This document shows positions 1 to 9,908 of a DNA stretch of 64,000 bases, one piece after another (the first letter of the stretch is position 1; each line of letters opens with the position of its first letter). The translations under genes were made by a program, and so were the position numbers. The notes under the pieces were generated by a model. That model did not search any database and had not been told where the DNA came from. It saw nothing but the letters and a program-made list of their open reading frames with translations. Origin of the DNA: Vreelandella subglaciescola (GTDB taxonomy: Bacteria; Pseudomonadota; Gammaproteobacteria; Pseudomonadales; Halomonadaceae); contig NZ_LT670847.1 of the NCBI RefSeq assembly GCF_900142895.1, positions 930,001-994,000 of the forward strand. The letters run 5' to 3'.

Positions 1-1158
1 GCTTTTTTAGCAACGTGTGGGGGGCTGTGTGTCTCGGGTGCGGTGCTGATCGCGCTGGGACTCAGGCGGCTGGACGCGATTACGCTCCATCCTGCCCACG
101 ACCTTGAAACACTAGGCCTGTTTGCCTCGCTCTGGGCCTACGGCGTCGCGCTGCTGCGCTCGTCAGCCCCACCGCCCGACGCATCGCCCTTTTACCACGA
201 CACCGTCGCACCGCCGGCCGCGCCAACCACTGTGCTACCGCATACCGTGCTGGTACAAAGCGAATCCTTCAGCGACCCACGTAGCTGGTGCCCCGACGTG
301 GCCGATGATCTGCTGCCACACTGGGACCTTAGCGGTCGTCAGGCGCAGCAGCGGGGCACGCTCAGTGTCCCCGCCTGGGGTGCAAATACCGTGCGCACCG
401 AATGCGCAGTGCTGACCGGCCTGACGCCAGAACAGTGGGGCATTCGCCAGTTCAATCCTTACCGCACCCTGGCCCGCCGGCATTTTCCCAGCCTTGCTGC
501 AACCTTCAAAAAAGCGGGGTACCGCACCGTTTGCGTTCATCCCTACCCCGCCAGCTTTTACTTTCGCCACCGGGTCATGCCACAGCTGGGATTCGATACC
601 TTTATCGACGTCGAGGACTTTTCCCCCGACGACCGCAACGGACAGTATATCGGCGACGCCGCGGTGGCCCGGAAAGTCGCTGCGCTACTCGACGACAGCG
701 CCGATGCGCCGCTGTTTATTTTTGTCATTACCATGGAAAACCACGGCCCGCTCGATCTGGAGCGGCCCCGGCACGACGCACTCGCTGATACCTTGCCACG
801 CGCGCCTTGGCCTTTGCCCGCACACCAGCGTAACCTTGCCGTCTATCTGCACCACCTCCGCCAGGCTGATGCCATGCTGGAAACGCTAACCCGTGCGCTG
901 GGTCAGGGCTCGCGCCCGGGCGTTCTAGGCTGGTACGGCGATCATGTGCCCATTCTGCCCCAAGCCTACGCCTACTATTCAGCGCCTACGGGTGAAACCC
1001 CCTATATGCTATGGTCATCACAAAAAAATCAACGTGATAGACACCCCACTACGCCACAACGACTCGCCGCGAACGAGCTGGGCAGCGTGCTGTTGCAACA
1101 CGTCTGGCAGGCGGCCTCTGGCCGACAAGGACCAAGAAAAGATTCGGAGTACCAATGA
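1..1158 (+). CDS. LTA-synthase-like phosphotransferase/sulfatase-fold membrane protein (5' partial)
   Basis: The reading frame is open from base 1, so the gene begins to the left of the window; a GTG at 43 is only an internal candidate. The first codons encode a hydrophobic stretch (a membrane segment), followed by a soluble alkaline-phosphatase-superfamily domain. Landmarks are QSESF, the NTVRTECAVLTGLT segment that should hold the nucleophile Thr, TMENHGPLD, and the metal-binding GWYGDHVP. Family members (lipoteichoic acid synthases, OpgB/MdoB-type phosphoglycerol transferases) move phosphoglycerol or phosphoethanolamine onto glycans or lipids outside the membrane. The stop overlaps the PKS start by 4 bp (ATGA), so the two are probably translationally coupled and share a pathway. 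The true substrate cannot be read from the sequence. Confidence 0.8.
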   Translation, partial: AFLATCGGLCVSGAVLIALGLRRLDAITLHPAHDLETLGLFASLWAYGVALLRSSAPPPDASPFYHDTVAPPAAPTTVLPHTVLVQSESFSDPRSWCPDVADDLLPHWDLSGRQAQQRGTLSVPAWGANTVRTECAVLTGLTPEQWGIRQFNPYRTLARRHFPSLAATFKKAGYRTVCVHPYPASFYFRHRVMPQLGFDTFIDVEDFSPDDRNGQYIGDAAVARKVAALLDDSADAPLFIFVITMENHGPLDLERPRHDALADTLPRAPWPLPAHQRNLAVYLHHLRQADAMLETLTRALGQGSRPGVLGWYGDHVPILPQAYAYYSAPTGETPYMLWSSQKNQRDRHPTTPQRLAANELGSVLLQHVWQAASGRQGPRKDSEYQ

Positions 1159-4100
1159 CTAAACGCGTGGCCATCATTGGCGCCGCCTACCGCTTTCCCG
1201 GCACAACGCCCGAGACGTTCTGGCACGACCTGAAAAAAGAAAAGGACTTTGTCACCCAGGTGGCGTCCGACCGCTGGAGCCAAGAGGTTTTTCAGCATCC
1301 TGATCGACGGCACCCGGGCACCAGCGTGACCTTTGCCGCTGGAAGCCTTGGCGACATCAGCGGCTTTGATGCCGAGTTTTTTGGTATCTCACCCCGTGAA
1401 GCGGCCCATATGGACCCCCAGCAGCGCATCCTGCTGGAGCTTGCCTGGGAAAGCCTGGAAGACGCCGGCATGGTACCGGCCAAACTGCGCGGCACCCAGT
1501 GCGGCGTGTATTTGGGCATCGCCAGCCAGGACTACTCCTACCGGTTTGCCGATGACATGTCGGCCATTGACTCATCGTCGGCCACCGGCAACACCGCAAG
1601 CGTAGCGGCCAACCGCCTGTCGTACCTGTTTGACCTGCACGGCCCCAGCCTCTCGCTGGACACGGCCTGCTCGTCGTCGCTGGTGGCGTTTCACCAGGCG
1701 TGCCAGGCGATTCGCAGCGGCGATATTTCCATGGCGATTACCGGGGGCATCAGCCTGCACCTGCATCCTTACGGTTTCCTGATCTTTTCCAAGGCCGGGA
1801 TGCTTTCCTCCTCGGGGCGCTGCCGGGTCTTCGACGCTGACGGTGATGGCTACGTGCGCTCGGAGGGCGGCGGGCTTTTCATACTCAAGGAGTATGAGCA
1901 GGCGCTCGCTGATAACGACCGCATACTCGCCGTCGTCGCCGGTTCGGCAATGAATACCGACGGCCGTAAAGCCGGACTGACGGTGCCCGACCCGGCGGCG
2001 CAAGCGACGCTGATGCGCGATACCTACCGTCAGGCCGGCATTGCCCCGGAAGCGATCGACTACCTTGAAGCACACGGTACCGGCACCGCCGTGGGCGATC
2101 CGGTTGAAACTCGCGCGATTGGCGAAGCACTCGGCCAGCAGCGCAAAACACCATTGCCCATTGGCTCGGTCAAGAGCAACGCCGGACACCTGGAGACGGC
2201 GTCAGGCGTCATCGGTCTGGCCAAAGCGCTACACAGCCTGCACCACCGCGAAGTGCCTGCGACCATCGGCATTCGTCAGGTCAACCCCGCGATCAAGACC
2301 GACGAGTGGAATCTGGACATCGTGACCCGCGCGCGGCCGCTCGCCGCCACAGGCGAGCTGGTCATCGGGGTGAATTCCTTCGGTTTTGGCGGCGCCAACG
2401 CCCACGTGATTCTCTCTAGTGCGCCGCCGCGCACCGCCGCACCCGTTGCTGACGCCCCAACCGATACGGCAAAGGCCCCAGCCCAGTCGCTGCCGATACG
2501 CATCACGGCACGCAGCGCGGACGCCCTGACCGACAATGCCCGCGCACTGGCAACGCAGCTTCGCCACCGCGAGGCGGCTCTTTACGACACCGCGCACACG
2601 CTATTTTATCATCGCACGCACCTCGATCACGGCGCGCTGTGCTTTGCCGACACGGCTGAACAGGCGGCTGCCGCGCTGGAGCGCTTTGCCGATGGCGCCG
2701 CCGACGACACGCCCGGCAGCATGATTCGCAGCGAGCGGCTCGCGGCCGCCCAAGGGCCGGTATTTGTCTACTCGGGCAACGGCTGCCAGTGGGCACAAAT
2801 GGGCCGCGACCTGCTACAAACCGACGCCGGTTTCGGCGACAGCATCGATCGCGTCGATGCCATCTTTCAACGCTACGCCGATTTTTCGCTACGCGCCGAG
2901 CTCGACGGCAGCCGCCACGTAGAACAGACCACCGCCGAGCGCCTTGAACGCACCGAAATCGCCCAGCCCACGCTCTTTGCCCTGCAGGTTGCACTAACCC
3001 AATGGCTACGGGCGCGCGGCGTTGAGCCGGCCGCCGTGCTGGGTCACAGCGTTGGAGAAGTCGCCGCGGCGTGGGCCGCCGGCGCACTCTCGCTGGAAGA
3101 CGCCGTCAAGGTCATCTATTGCCGCAGCGACTACCAGGGTAGGACCCGCGGCCTTGGCGCCATGAGCGCAGTTGCCTTGAGCGCCGATGACATCGCCGTC
3201 TGGCTTGAGCAACCCGAATTCGGCACGGTCTGCCTGGCCGGCATCAACAGCCCCAACGGCATCACTCTGGCCGGCCCCGACGAGCCGCTCGCGGCACTCG
3301 AAAAACGCCTTCATCAGCAAGGCATTATCGCCAAGCGCCTGCCGCTGGACTATGCCTTTCACAGCGCCGCGATGGACGCCACCCGCGACGGACTGATCGA
3401 CGCGCTGGGCGACATCGCACCCCGCGCCGCAACAGTGCCTTTTATCTCAACCGTCACCGGCAACGTCAGCGACGGCACCGACCTGGATGCCGACTACTGG
3501 TGGCGCAACATTCGCCAGCCAGTGCTATTCCATCCTGCCACCGCTGCGCTGGTGGCACAGGGCCATAACGTCTTTGTCGAGGTGGGCGCCCACCCGGTGC
3601 TGCGCCGCTACCTGACTGAAACACTACGCGAGCAGTCGCTCGTCGGGCAGGTCATCGGCACGCTCAAGCGCCATCAAGACGGCGTCCATGCCCTTTGCGA
3701 CACGCTAGGCAAGCTGCTATTGAGCGGCCTGCCGTTGGATTCCCGGGTGTTTTTCCCCGTGCCCGGCGAGCGCGTCAACCTGCCCCGCTATGCCTGGCAG
3801 CGCACCCGCTACTGGGTACCATATACGGTAGACGGCCAGGGATTGCTCTCGCGTTACTACCAGCATCCGCTATTAGGCTATCCGCTGGCGCAGCAAGCCA
3901 ATACCTGGGAAAGCCAGCTGGATGTACAACGCCTACCCTGGCTTGCCGGCCACGTCGTGGGCGACGGCGCGGTATTCCCTGGCGCCGGCTTCGTCGAGCT
4001 GGCGCTGGCCGCTGCCCACCAGCAGCGCGATCCCGCGATCATCGACATCGAGGCGCTCGAAATCCACGCGCCGCTGCTGCTCGACGGCGACAATGGCCGC

Positions 4101-7100
4101 AGCGTACGCGTGCACCTGGATCCCACCAACGGCAGCCTGCACATTGACTCGCGCGAACCGGTCACGGGCAGCGAGTGGCAGCGCCATGCCAGCGCTCGCT
4201 GCATGCAGGAAAGTCGCGGCTTTATGCTTCGGCGCCGGGCGCCAGCAATTCCCAAGCGCGCGCCGGACTACACGCAAGCCCAGCACCAAGCGCTTGCCGA
4301 GCGCATTGGCCTGCACTACCACGGCGCTTTTCAGGCCGTGCGTCACGGCTGGATAGAAGGCGACAGCGTCATTGGAGACATCGCGCTAGACGCCGACACC
4401 ACCTCACAGCTGGCCGACTTGCACCTACACCCGGGCCTGCTGGATAGCGCCTTCCAGCTGTTTATTCCGCTGCTCGCCGCTCAGTCCCCCACAGCCGACC
4501 CGCTCGCCTTTGTGCCGGTGCGCGTCGGGCGCGTGCAAATGAATCCTAATGCCGGCACGCCAGTACTCGCGCACGCCGTTATGCAAAACCGGGCGCCGCA
4601 CTCCTTTACCGCCGATTTTGCGCTATACGACGCCGCAGGCAACGCGGTTGCCGTGCTGGGTGAGACACGCTTCAAGGCCGTCCGCCTGACTCGCAGCCAC
4701 CGCCAGGCACTTGATTATCTGGACGTAACGCTCGTGCCGGGACCGCTTGCGGCCGCGCCTCTGGCGTTTGGCGAAAAAGCGCTGGAGCATATGGCCATGC
4801 TCGGCCAGACCTACGCTGAACATACCGGTCAGCGTTACGCCCAAGAGGTCGCCCCGCTGCTGGATAGCCTGAGCGAGGCGTTCATTCAGGGCGGTCTGCC
4901 CCTCGACGATGGCGCACAGCCGTTAGCGCCTCAGCGCATTTGGCAGCTGCTGGTACAGGACTACCCCGATTATTTTGCGCCGATCCACCTCGTCGGCCGG
5001 CTGGGCATACACCGCGAAGCGTTAGCCAGCGGCAGGCTCAGCGTGGAGACGCTGGGCATCAATCAGCAGCAGCTCAGTGCCCTCAACGCCGCGCTGCCCG
5101 GCACCCGTGGCTGGCAAGCGCTAGCCGCCACGACCGCTGAGCTGATCGAAGACGCGCTTCACCACCTGCCCGACGGCCAGCGCTTAACGCTGCTCGAAGC
5201 CGGCCCCTGCGCGCCCGCGCTAGGCCAGCGGCTACTCGAACGCTTTGCCCGCACTCACGGCGATCACGCGTATCGCTACCGTCTCGTAACGACCCACGAT
5301 ACCGCTCGCCATCAGGCGCTACAGCTTCAGGAACGCTTCCCGCTGATCGACGTCTACACGCTGGACGAAGCCGGCACCCCACCGGCAACCGCCGACCAGG
5401 CGCAATTGGCGCTGATCAGCATAGACATCACCCAGCCGGCCGCCACCCGGCAGCTGATCGAACAGTTGCCCGCACAGCTGGCGCCCGGCGCCCAACTCCT
5501 CGTGATCGGCACCCACCCCAGCCTGTGGCTGGATACCGTGCTGGCCACGTCGGGCATCGAGCAAACCGCGGTCGAAGCGGCCACGGTCAGCCAGTGGCTG
5601 ACGCAAATCGGGCTGACGACATCCCCTCCCGTGGCGCTGGAAGACGGCGACGCGGGCACCTACCTGCTGCACGCACAAGCGCCGGATAAAACCGCAGCCA
5701 ACGCAGCACAGGAACACGTCCTGATAGCCGCCGACGAGCCAGGTTCAGCCCTTGCCACCCGCTTGGCCGACGCCGTTAACGCCCACGGCGCAAGCGCACA
5801 GGTCGTCACCGGTAGCGATTCGCCCGACGTTCTGCTCAAGCGAGCGCTTGATGAAGTGCCCGCCACCGGGGCACCGCTTCACGTGGTTGATATCGCGGGG
5901 CACGGCCAGCCCGACGGCGGCACCGTCGCGCAAACGCGTCGCTGTACGCGCGCTCAGCAATGGTCGCTTGCCCTGGAAACACTCCCACAGGCAGACGACG
6001 CGACACCGCCCACGCTGTGGATCACCACCCGGGGCGTCGCAGCCCTCTGGCAGCCTGCCAGTCTCGACCCCGTGGAAACGCCCGACGACGCAGCGCTGTG
6101 GGGCTTTGGCCGTTCACTGGCCAATGAGGCAACCTCCCAGCGCGTGGTACTGCTCGACCTGCCCGGCGCCGTTACCGATGAGGTGCTGACAGCCTGGGCT
6201 GCCAGCCTGGTCCATCGTGATAGCGAAAACGAGCTGGCTATATCAACCCGCGGCCAGCGCTTTGCGACCCGGCTGCGCTCATTGCCATCGCCCCGCGCTG
6301 CAATCAGTGAGGCCGGCCCCCAACCACGCCAGGCGATGTCGCTTGGTGTGGCGATCCCCGGCCAACTGCGCCATCTTGAGTGGCAGCCGCGCACGTTGCC
6401 CGAGCCGCGGCCCGACGAGGTGGAGGTTCGTGTCAAAGCCACCGGCCTTAACTTCCGCGACGTTATGTATACCTTGGGGCTTTTGTCTGATGAGGCCATC
6501 GAAAACGGCTTTGCCGGTGCCACACTGGGACTGGAGTTTTCTGGTGAAGTGGTCAGCGTTGGCGATAACGTGACCGACCTGGCGCCCGGCCAGGGGGTGG
6601 TGGGCTTCGGCCCGGCGAGCTTTAGCGATACGCTGATTGCCCAGCGCAGCAGTGTCGCGCCGCTGCCCGAAAATACCGGCTATGCCGCTGCGGCCACGAT
6701 TCCCACGACGTTTTTCACCGTTTACTACGCGCTTAAGCACCTGGCGCGCCTGGAGCCCGGCGAAAAAGTGCTGATCCACGGCGCAGCGGGCGGTGTGGGC
6801 ATTGCCGCGCTGCAAATCGCGCGCTGGCTGGGCGCAGAAATTTACGCCACTGTCGGCTCGGAAGAGAAACGCGACTTCCTGCGCCTGATGGAAGTTGACC
6901 GGTTATACGACTCACGCTCACTGACCTTCGCCGAAGAAATTCTCGAAGATACCCAAGGCGACGGCGTCGACGTCGTGCTCAACTCGCTGGCCGGCGAGGC
7001 CATCCACCAGAACCTGCGTGTACTGCGCCCGTTTGGCCGCTTCCTTGAGCTTGGCAAGCGCGACTTCTACGCCAATACGCCCATCGGCCTGCGGCCTTTC

Positions 7101-8555
7101 CGCAACAACCTCAGCTACTTCGGCATCGACTCCGACCAGCTGATGAAAGTCCAGCCCGAGCTGACCCAGCGGCTCTTTAACGAGATGATGGCGCTATTCA
7201 ATGACGGCACCTTGCATCCGCTGCCGTTCACGCTATTTCAGCACGGCCAGATCGTCGATGCTTTCCGTTATATGCAGCAGGCCCGGCAGATCGGAAAGGT
7301 CGTGGTTACCTACGAGCAACCGATCACGCCGCCGGCTCCGCCAACGCCGGAAACGGAAAAGCTAGCGCTCGCGCCGCACGCGACCTACCTGGTGACCGGT
7401 GGACTTTCCGGCTTCGGCTTGAAAACCGCACAGTGGCTGGTGGAAAAAGGCGCACGCAACCTGGTACTGCTGAGCCGTCGCGGCGCGCAAAGCGAAGAGG
7501 CTAAAACGGCCCTTGTTGACTTTGCCGCGCAGGGCATCAACGTCATGGCCGAAGCATGCGATGTGACCCAGCGCGACGCGCTTGACAGCGTGATTGACCG
7601 CGCCGAAGCCGAGCTGGGCCCGCTTGCGGGCGTCGTGCACGCCGCCACCGTGATCGATGACGGGTTGATTCGCCATCTCGACGAGGCACGTATCCAGGCC
7701 GTGCTGGCACCCAAGATTGACGGCGCCCGCCATCTTGATGAGCTCACTCGCCGCTGCGCGCTCGACTTCTTCATCGTTTACTCATCGGCGACGACGCTGT
7801 TCGGCAACCCCGGCCAGGCAAGCTACGTGGCCGCTAACCACTGGCTGGAAGGCCTTGCAGCGGCCCGCCGCCAGCAGGGATTGCCGGCCACCTGCGTGCG
7901 CTGGGGTGCGATTGAAGACGTGGGCTTTCTGGCGCGCAATACGCGTACGCGCGAAGCGCTACAGGAACGCCTGGGCGGCTCGGCGCTGCAGTCCGACGAT
8001 GCGCTGCAGGTACTCGAGCAAATGCTGATAGCCGATACGCCAGCTATCGGCGTGCTAGAGCTTGACTGGAATGCACTCGCCCGCTTTTTGCCGACGGCGC
8101 AGGCCGCCCGTTTTGACGAGCTGGCCCGCACCGGCGACGACGGCGCCACGCATGACGACGACGGCGATCTTGGCGCGAAGCTGCTCACGCTGGCGCCGGA
8201 AGAACAGCTGGCGGCCATTACCAGCGTGCTGCGCGCCGAACTGGCGGGAATCCTGCTCATGGAAGAGGACAACATCGACGCCGACCGCTCGATTTATGAC
8301 ATGGGCTTCGACTCCCTTATGGGCGTAGAACTGATGACCGCGCTGGAAAGCCGGCTCGGCATTCAAGTGCCGGTCATGGCGCTAAGCGAGGCATCAACGG
8401 TGACTCGACTGGCACAGGTCATTCGTCAAAAGGTGCAGCATAAAAATGGGGAAACATCTGGCACAACCGATGAAAGCTCTAACAATATGCCAGAGCATGC
8501 ACTAAAATCGCTTGCCCATCGCCACGGGGCAGAACCCTTCGACGATGCCACCTGA
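1155..8555 (+). CDS. Highly reducing type I polyketide synthase (KS-AT-DH-psiMT-ER-KR-ACP), RkpA-like
   Basis: This 2466-residue single-module synthase has KS at about 1-425 (Cys172 in DTACSSS, His307 in EAHGTGT, His345 in KSNAGHLE). AT follows with Ser632 in GHSVGE. DH has His933 and Asp1097 in HPGLLDSAFQ. Residues about 1230-1550 look like a decayed methyltransferase: the glycine-rich SAM motif is replaced by LLEAGPCAP. ER covers about 1750-2060 (GLNFRDVM, HGAAGGVG). KR has TGGLSGFG, Ser2211 and Tyr2224. ACP carries Ser2387 in MGFDSLMG. The DH motif reads HVVGDGAVFP, with Asp where Gly is usual. There is no thioesterase, so the chain should leave through the oxoamine synthase just downstream. 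A full reducing loop predicts a saturated, fatty-acid-like chain. Domain set and size resemble RkpA of the rhizobial K-antigen locus (from memory). The start has GGAG upstream and overlaps the preceding stop. Confidence 0.93.
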   Translation: MTKRVAIIGAAYRFPGTTPETFWHDLKKEKDFVTQVASDRWSQEVFQHPDRRHPGTSVTFAAGSLGDISGFDAEFFGISPREAAHMDPQQRILLELAWESLEDAGMVPAKLRGTQCGVYLGIASQDYSYRFADDMSAIDSSSATGNTASVAANRLSYLFDLHGPSLSLDTACSSSLVAFHQACQAIRSGDISMAITGGISLHLHPYGFLIFSKAGMLSSSGRCRVFDADGDGYVRSEGGGLFILKEYEQALADNDRILAVVAGSAMNTDGRKAGLTVPDPAAQATLMRDTYRQAGIAPEAIDYLEAHGTGTAVGDPVETRAIGEALGQQRKTPLPIGSVKSNAGHLETASGVIGLAKALHSLHHREVPATIGIRQVNPAIKTDEWNLDIVTRARPLAATGELVIGVNSFGFGGANAHVILSSAPPRTAAPVADAPTDTAKAPAQSLPIRITARSADALTDNARALATQLRHREAALYDTAHTLFYHRTHLDHGALCFADTAEQAAAALERFADGAADDTPGSMIRSERLAAAQGPVFVYSGNGCQWAQMGRDLLQTDAGFGDSIDRVDAIFQRYADFSLRAELDGSRHVEQTTAERLERTEIAQPTLFALQVALTQWLRARGVEPAAVLGHSVGEVAAAWAAGALSLEDAVKVIYCRSDYQGRTRGLGAMSAVALSADDIAVWLEQPEFGTVCLAGINSPNGITLAGPDEPLAALEKRLHQQGIIAKRLPLDYAFHSAAMDATRDGLIDALGDIAPRAATVPFISTVTGNVSDGTDLDADYWWRNIRQPVLFHPATAALVAQGHNVFVEVGAHPVLRRYLTETLREQSLVGQVIGTLKRHQDGVHALCDTLGKLLLSGLPLDSRVFFPVPGERVNLPRYAWQRTRYWVPYTVDGQGLLSRYYQHPLLGYPLAQQANTWESQLDVQRLPWLAGHVVGDGAVFPGAGFVELALAAAHQQRDPAIIDIEALEIHAPLLLDGDNGRSVRVHLDPTNGSLHIDSREPVTGSEWQRHASARCMQESRGFMLRRRAPAIPKRAPDYTQAQHQALAERIGLHYHGAFQAVRHGWIEGDSVIGDIALDADTTSQLADLHLHPGLLDSAFQLFIPLLAAQSPTADPLAFVPVRVGRVQMNPNAGTPVLAHAVMQNRAPHSFTADFALYDAAGNAVAVLGETRFKAVRLTRSHRQALDYLDVTLVPGPLAAAPLAFGEKALEHMAMLGQTYAEHTGQRYAQEVAPLLDSLSEAFIQGGLPLDDGAQPLAPQRIWQLLVQDYPDYFAPIHLVGRLGIHREALASGRLSVETLGINQQQLSALNAALPGTRGWQALAATTAELIEDALHHLPDGQRLTLLEAGPCAPALGQRLLERFARTHGDHAYRYRLVTTHDTARHQALQLQERFPLIDVYTLDEAGTPPATADQAQLALISIDITQPAATRQLIEQLPAQLAPGAQLLVIGTHPSLWLDTVLATSGIEQTAVEAATVSQWLTQIGLTTSPPVALEDGDAGTYLLHAQAPDKTAANAAQEHVLIAADEPGSALATRLADAVNAHGASAQVVTGSDSPDVLLKRALDEVPATGAPLHVVDIAGHGQPDGGTVAQTRRCTRAQQWSLALETLPQADDATPPTLWITTRGVAALWQPASLDPVETPDDAALWGFGRSLANEATSQRVVLLDLPGAVTDEVLTAWAASLVHRDSENELAISTRGQRFATRLRSLPSPRAAISEAGPQPRQAMSLGVAIPGQLRHLEWQPRTLPEPRPDEVEVRVKATGLNFRDVMYTLGLLSDEAIENGFAGATLGLEFSGEVVSVGDNVTDLAPGQGVVGFGPASFSDTLIAQRSSVAPLPENTGYAAAATIPTTFFTVYYALKHLARLEPGEKVLIHGAAGGVGIAALQIARWLGAEIYATVGSEEKRDFLRLMEVDRLYDSRSLTFAEEILEDTQGDGVDVVLNSLAGEAIHQNLRVLRPFGRFLELGKRDFYANTPIGLRPFRNNLSYFGIDSDQLMKVQPELTQRLFNEMMALFNDGTLHPLPFTLFQHGQIVDAFRYMQQARQIGKVVVTYEQPITPPAPPTPETEKLALAPHATYLVTGGLSGFGLKTAQWLVEKGARNLVLLSRRGAQSEEAKTALVDFAAQGINVMAEACDVTQRDALDSVIDRAEAELGPLAGVVHAATVIDDGLIRHLDEARIQAVLAPKIDGARHLDELTRRCALDFFIVYSSATTLFGNPGQASYVAANHWLEGLAAARRQQGLPATCVRWGAIEDVGFLARNTRTREALQERLGGSALQSDDALQVLEQMLIADTPAIGVLELDWNALARFLPTAQAARFDELARTGDDGATHDDDGDLGAKLLTLAPEEQLAAITSVLRAELAGILLMEEDNIDADRSIYDMGFDSLMGVELMTALESRLGIQVPVMALSEASTVTRLAQVIRQKVQHKNGETSGTTDESSNNMPEHALKSLAHRHGAEPFDDAT

Positions 8556-8588
8556 TTTTGTCATTCCCTTTAACAACGGGTCATTGCA

Positions 8589-9908
8589 GTGAGTCAGCAA
8601 CGCTCCATATTGAAACAGCAGCTTCTCGCCCAAGCGCGGCGCCGGCCGGCGTCGCGCACTGCGGCCGTGGCGCCTTCGGACACGCCGCGCACGCCCGAAC
8701 GCAGAACGGACTTTACCGCCCACCCGGGCTACCAGCACCTGGCGTTGATGCGCGAAGCGGCTGACAAGCTCGGGCTGCACGACCCGTTTTTCAAGGTACA
8801 CGAAGGCACCGCCGGCGCGACCAGCCTGATGCAGGGCCGCGAGTGCATTAATTTTGCCAGCTATAATTATCTCGACTACTCCGGTGACCCGCGCGTTAAC
8901 CAAGCGGCCGTTGAGGCCGTTGAGCGTTACGGCACCTCGGTATCAGCCAGTCGTGCCGTTTCCGGCGAGCGGCCGATTCATCAGACGCTTGAGCAGGCGC
9001 TGGCCGACGCTTACGGCGTCGACGATGCCGTGGTCTTTGTCAGCGGCCACGCGACCAATGTCTCTACGCTTGGCTACCTGCTGGGACCCGGCGACCTGGT
9101 ACTGCACGACGAGTACATCCATAACAGCTCGCTAGTGGGCGCCCAGCTGTCGGGGGCCAAGCGTATGTCGTTTCGCCACAACGATACGGCCTCGCTCGAG
9201 GCGCTGTTGAGCCGCCACCGCAACCAGTTCGAGCGTGTGCTGATCGTTATCGAAGGACTTTACAGCATGGACGGCGACACGCCGGATCTGGCGCAATTCA
9301 TCGCGTTGAAATATCGCTATGACGCCTGGCTGATGGTTGATGAGGCGCACTCCTTTGGCGTACTGGGGGAGCACGGCCATGGATTGCATGAGCATCTGGG
9401 TATTGCCCCACAGGAAGTCGACATCTGGATGGGCACTCTGAGCAAAACGCTCTCAGGCTGCGGCGGCTATATCGCCGGCAGCAAAGCGCTGGTGGAAATG
9501 CTGCGCTACTTTTCGCCGGGCTTTTTATATAGCGTCGGCATGCCGGCGCAGGTGGCCGCGCCCGCGCTAAAAGTGCTTCAGCTCATGCCACAGGAAAAGC
9601 ACCGCGTCGCCAGGCTGCACGCCATTTCAAGCTATTTTCTCGACGGCGCCAAAGCGCGGGGAATGAATACCGGAGAAAGCATCGGCGTTGCCGTGGTGCC
9701 GGTGATTGTAGGCAGTTCACCGCTTGCCACCCGGCTATGCCAGATGCTGTTCGAGCAGGGAATCAACGTACAGCCCATCGTTCACCCTGCGGTTCCCGAG
9801 AACAGCGCGCGGCTGCGTTTTTTCCTGTCCTGCGAGCACACCCACGCCCAGGTCGATCAAACGCTGGATCTTTTACAGCAACATCTCGCGGCGGCGGCTG
9901 TACGATAA
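8589..9908 (+). CDS. PLP-dependent alpha-oxoamine synthase (BioF/KBL family), RkpG-like
   Basis: The 439-residue protein belongs to fold-type I PLP enzymes that join an acyl thioester to an amino acid with loss of CO2 (8-amino-7-oxononanoate synthase, 2-amino-3-ketobutyrate CoA ligase, serine palmitoyltransferase). Visible marks are VSGHATN, the cofactor-binding MVDEAHSFGVLG, and TLSKTLSGCGGY with the Schiff-base Lys at 286. It has an N-terminal extension of about 50 residues before the catalytic domain. A GTG start is used, 33 bp after the PKS stop. Because that PKS lacks a thioesterase, the likely role is chain release from its ACP to give a long-chain alpha-aminoketone. Fum8 in fumonisin synthesis works this way, and RkpG sits beside RkpA in S. 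meliloti. It is not bioF: no other bio genes are nearby. Confidence 0.88.
   Translation: MSQQRSILKQQLLAQARRRPASRTAAVAPSDTPRTPERRTDFTAHPGYQHLALMREAADKLGLHDPFFKVHEGTAGATSLMQGRECINFASYNYLDYSGDPRVNQAAVEAVERYGTSVSASRAVSGERPIHQTLEQALADAYGVDDAVVFVSGHATNVSTLGYLLGPGDLVLHDEYIHNSSLVGAQLSGAKRMSFRHNDTASLEALLSRHRNQFERVLIVIEGLYSMDGDTPDLAQFIALKYRYDAWLMVDEAHSFGVLGEHGHGLHEHLGIAPQEVDIWMGTLSKTLSGCGGYIAGSKALVEMLRYFSPGFLYSVGMPAQVAAPALKVLQLMPQEKHRVARLHAISSYFLDGAKARGMNTGESIGVAVVPVIVGSSPLATRLCQMLFEQGINVQPIVHPAVPENSARLRFFLSCEHTHAQVDQTLDLLQQHLAAAAVR

Noticed and set aside
8589..9908. bioF (biotin synthesis)
   Set aside because: It is coupled to a PKS, has an N-terminal extension and no bio genes are near; a general oxoamine synthase call is safer.
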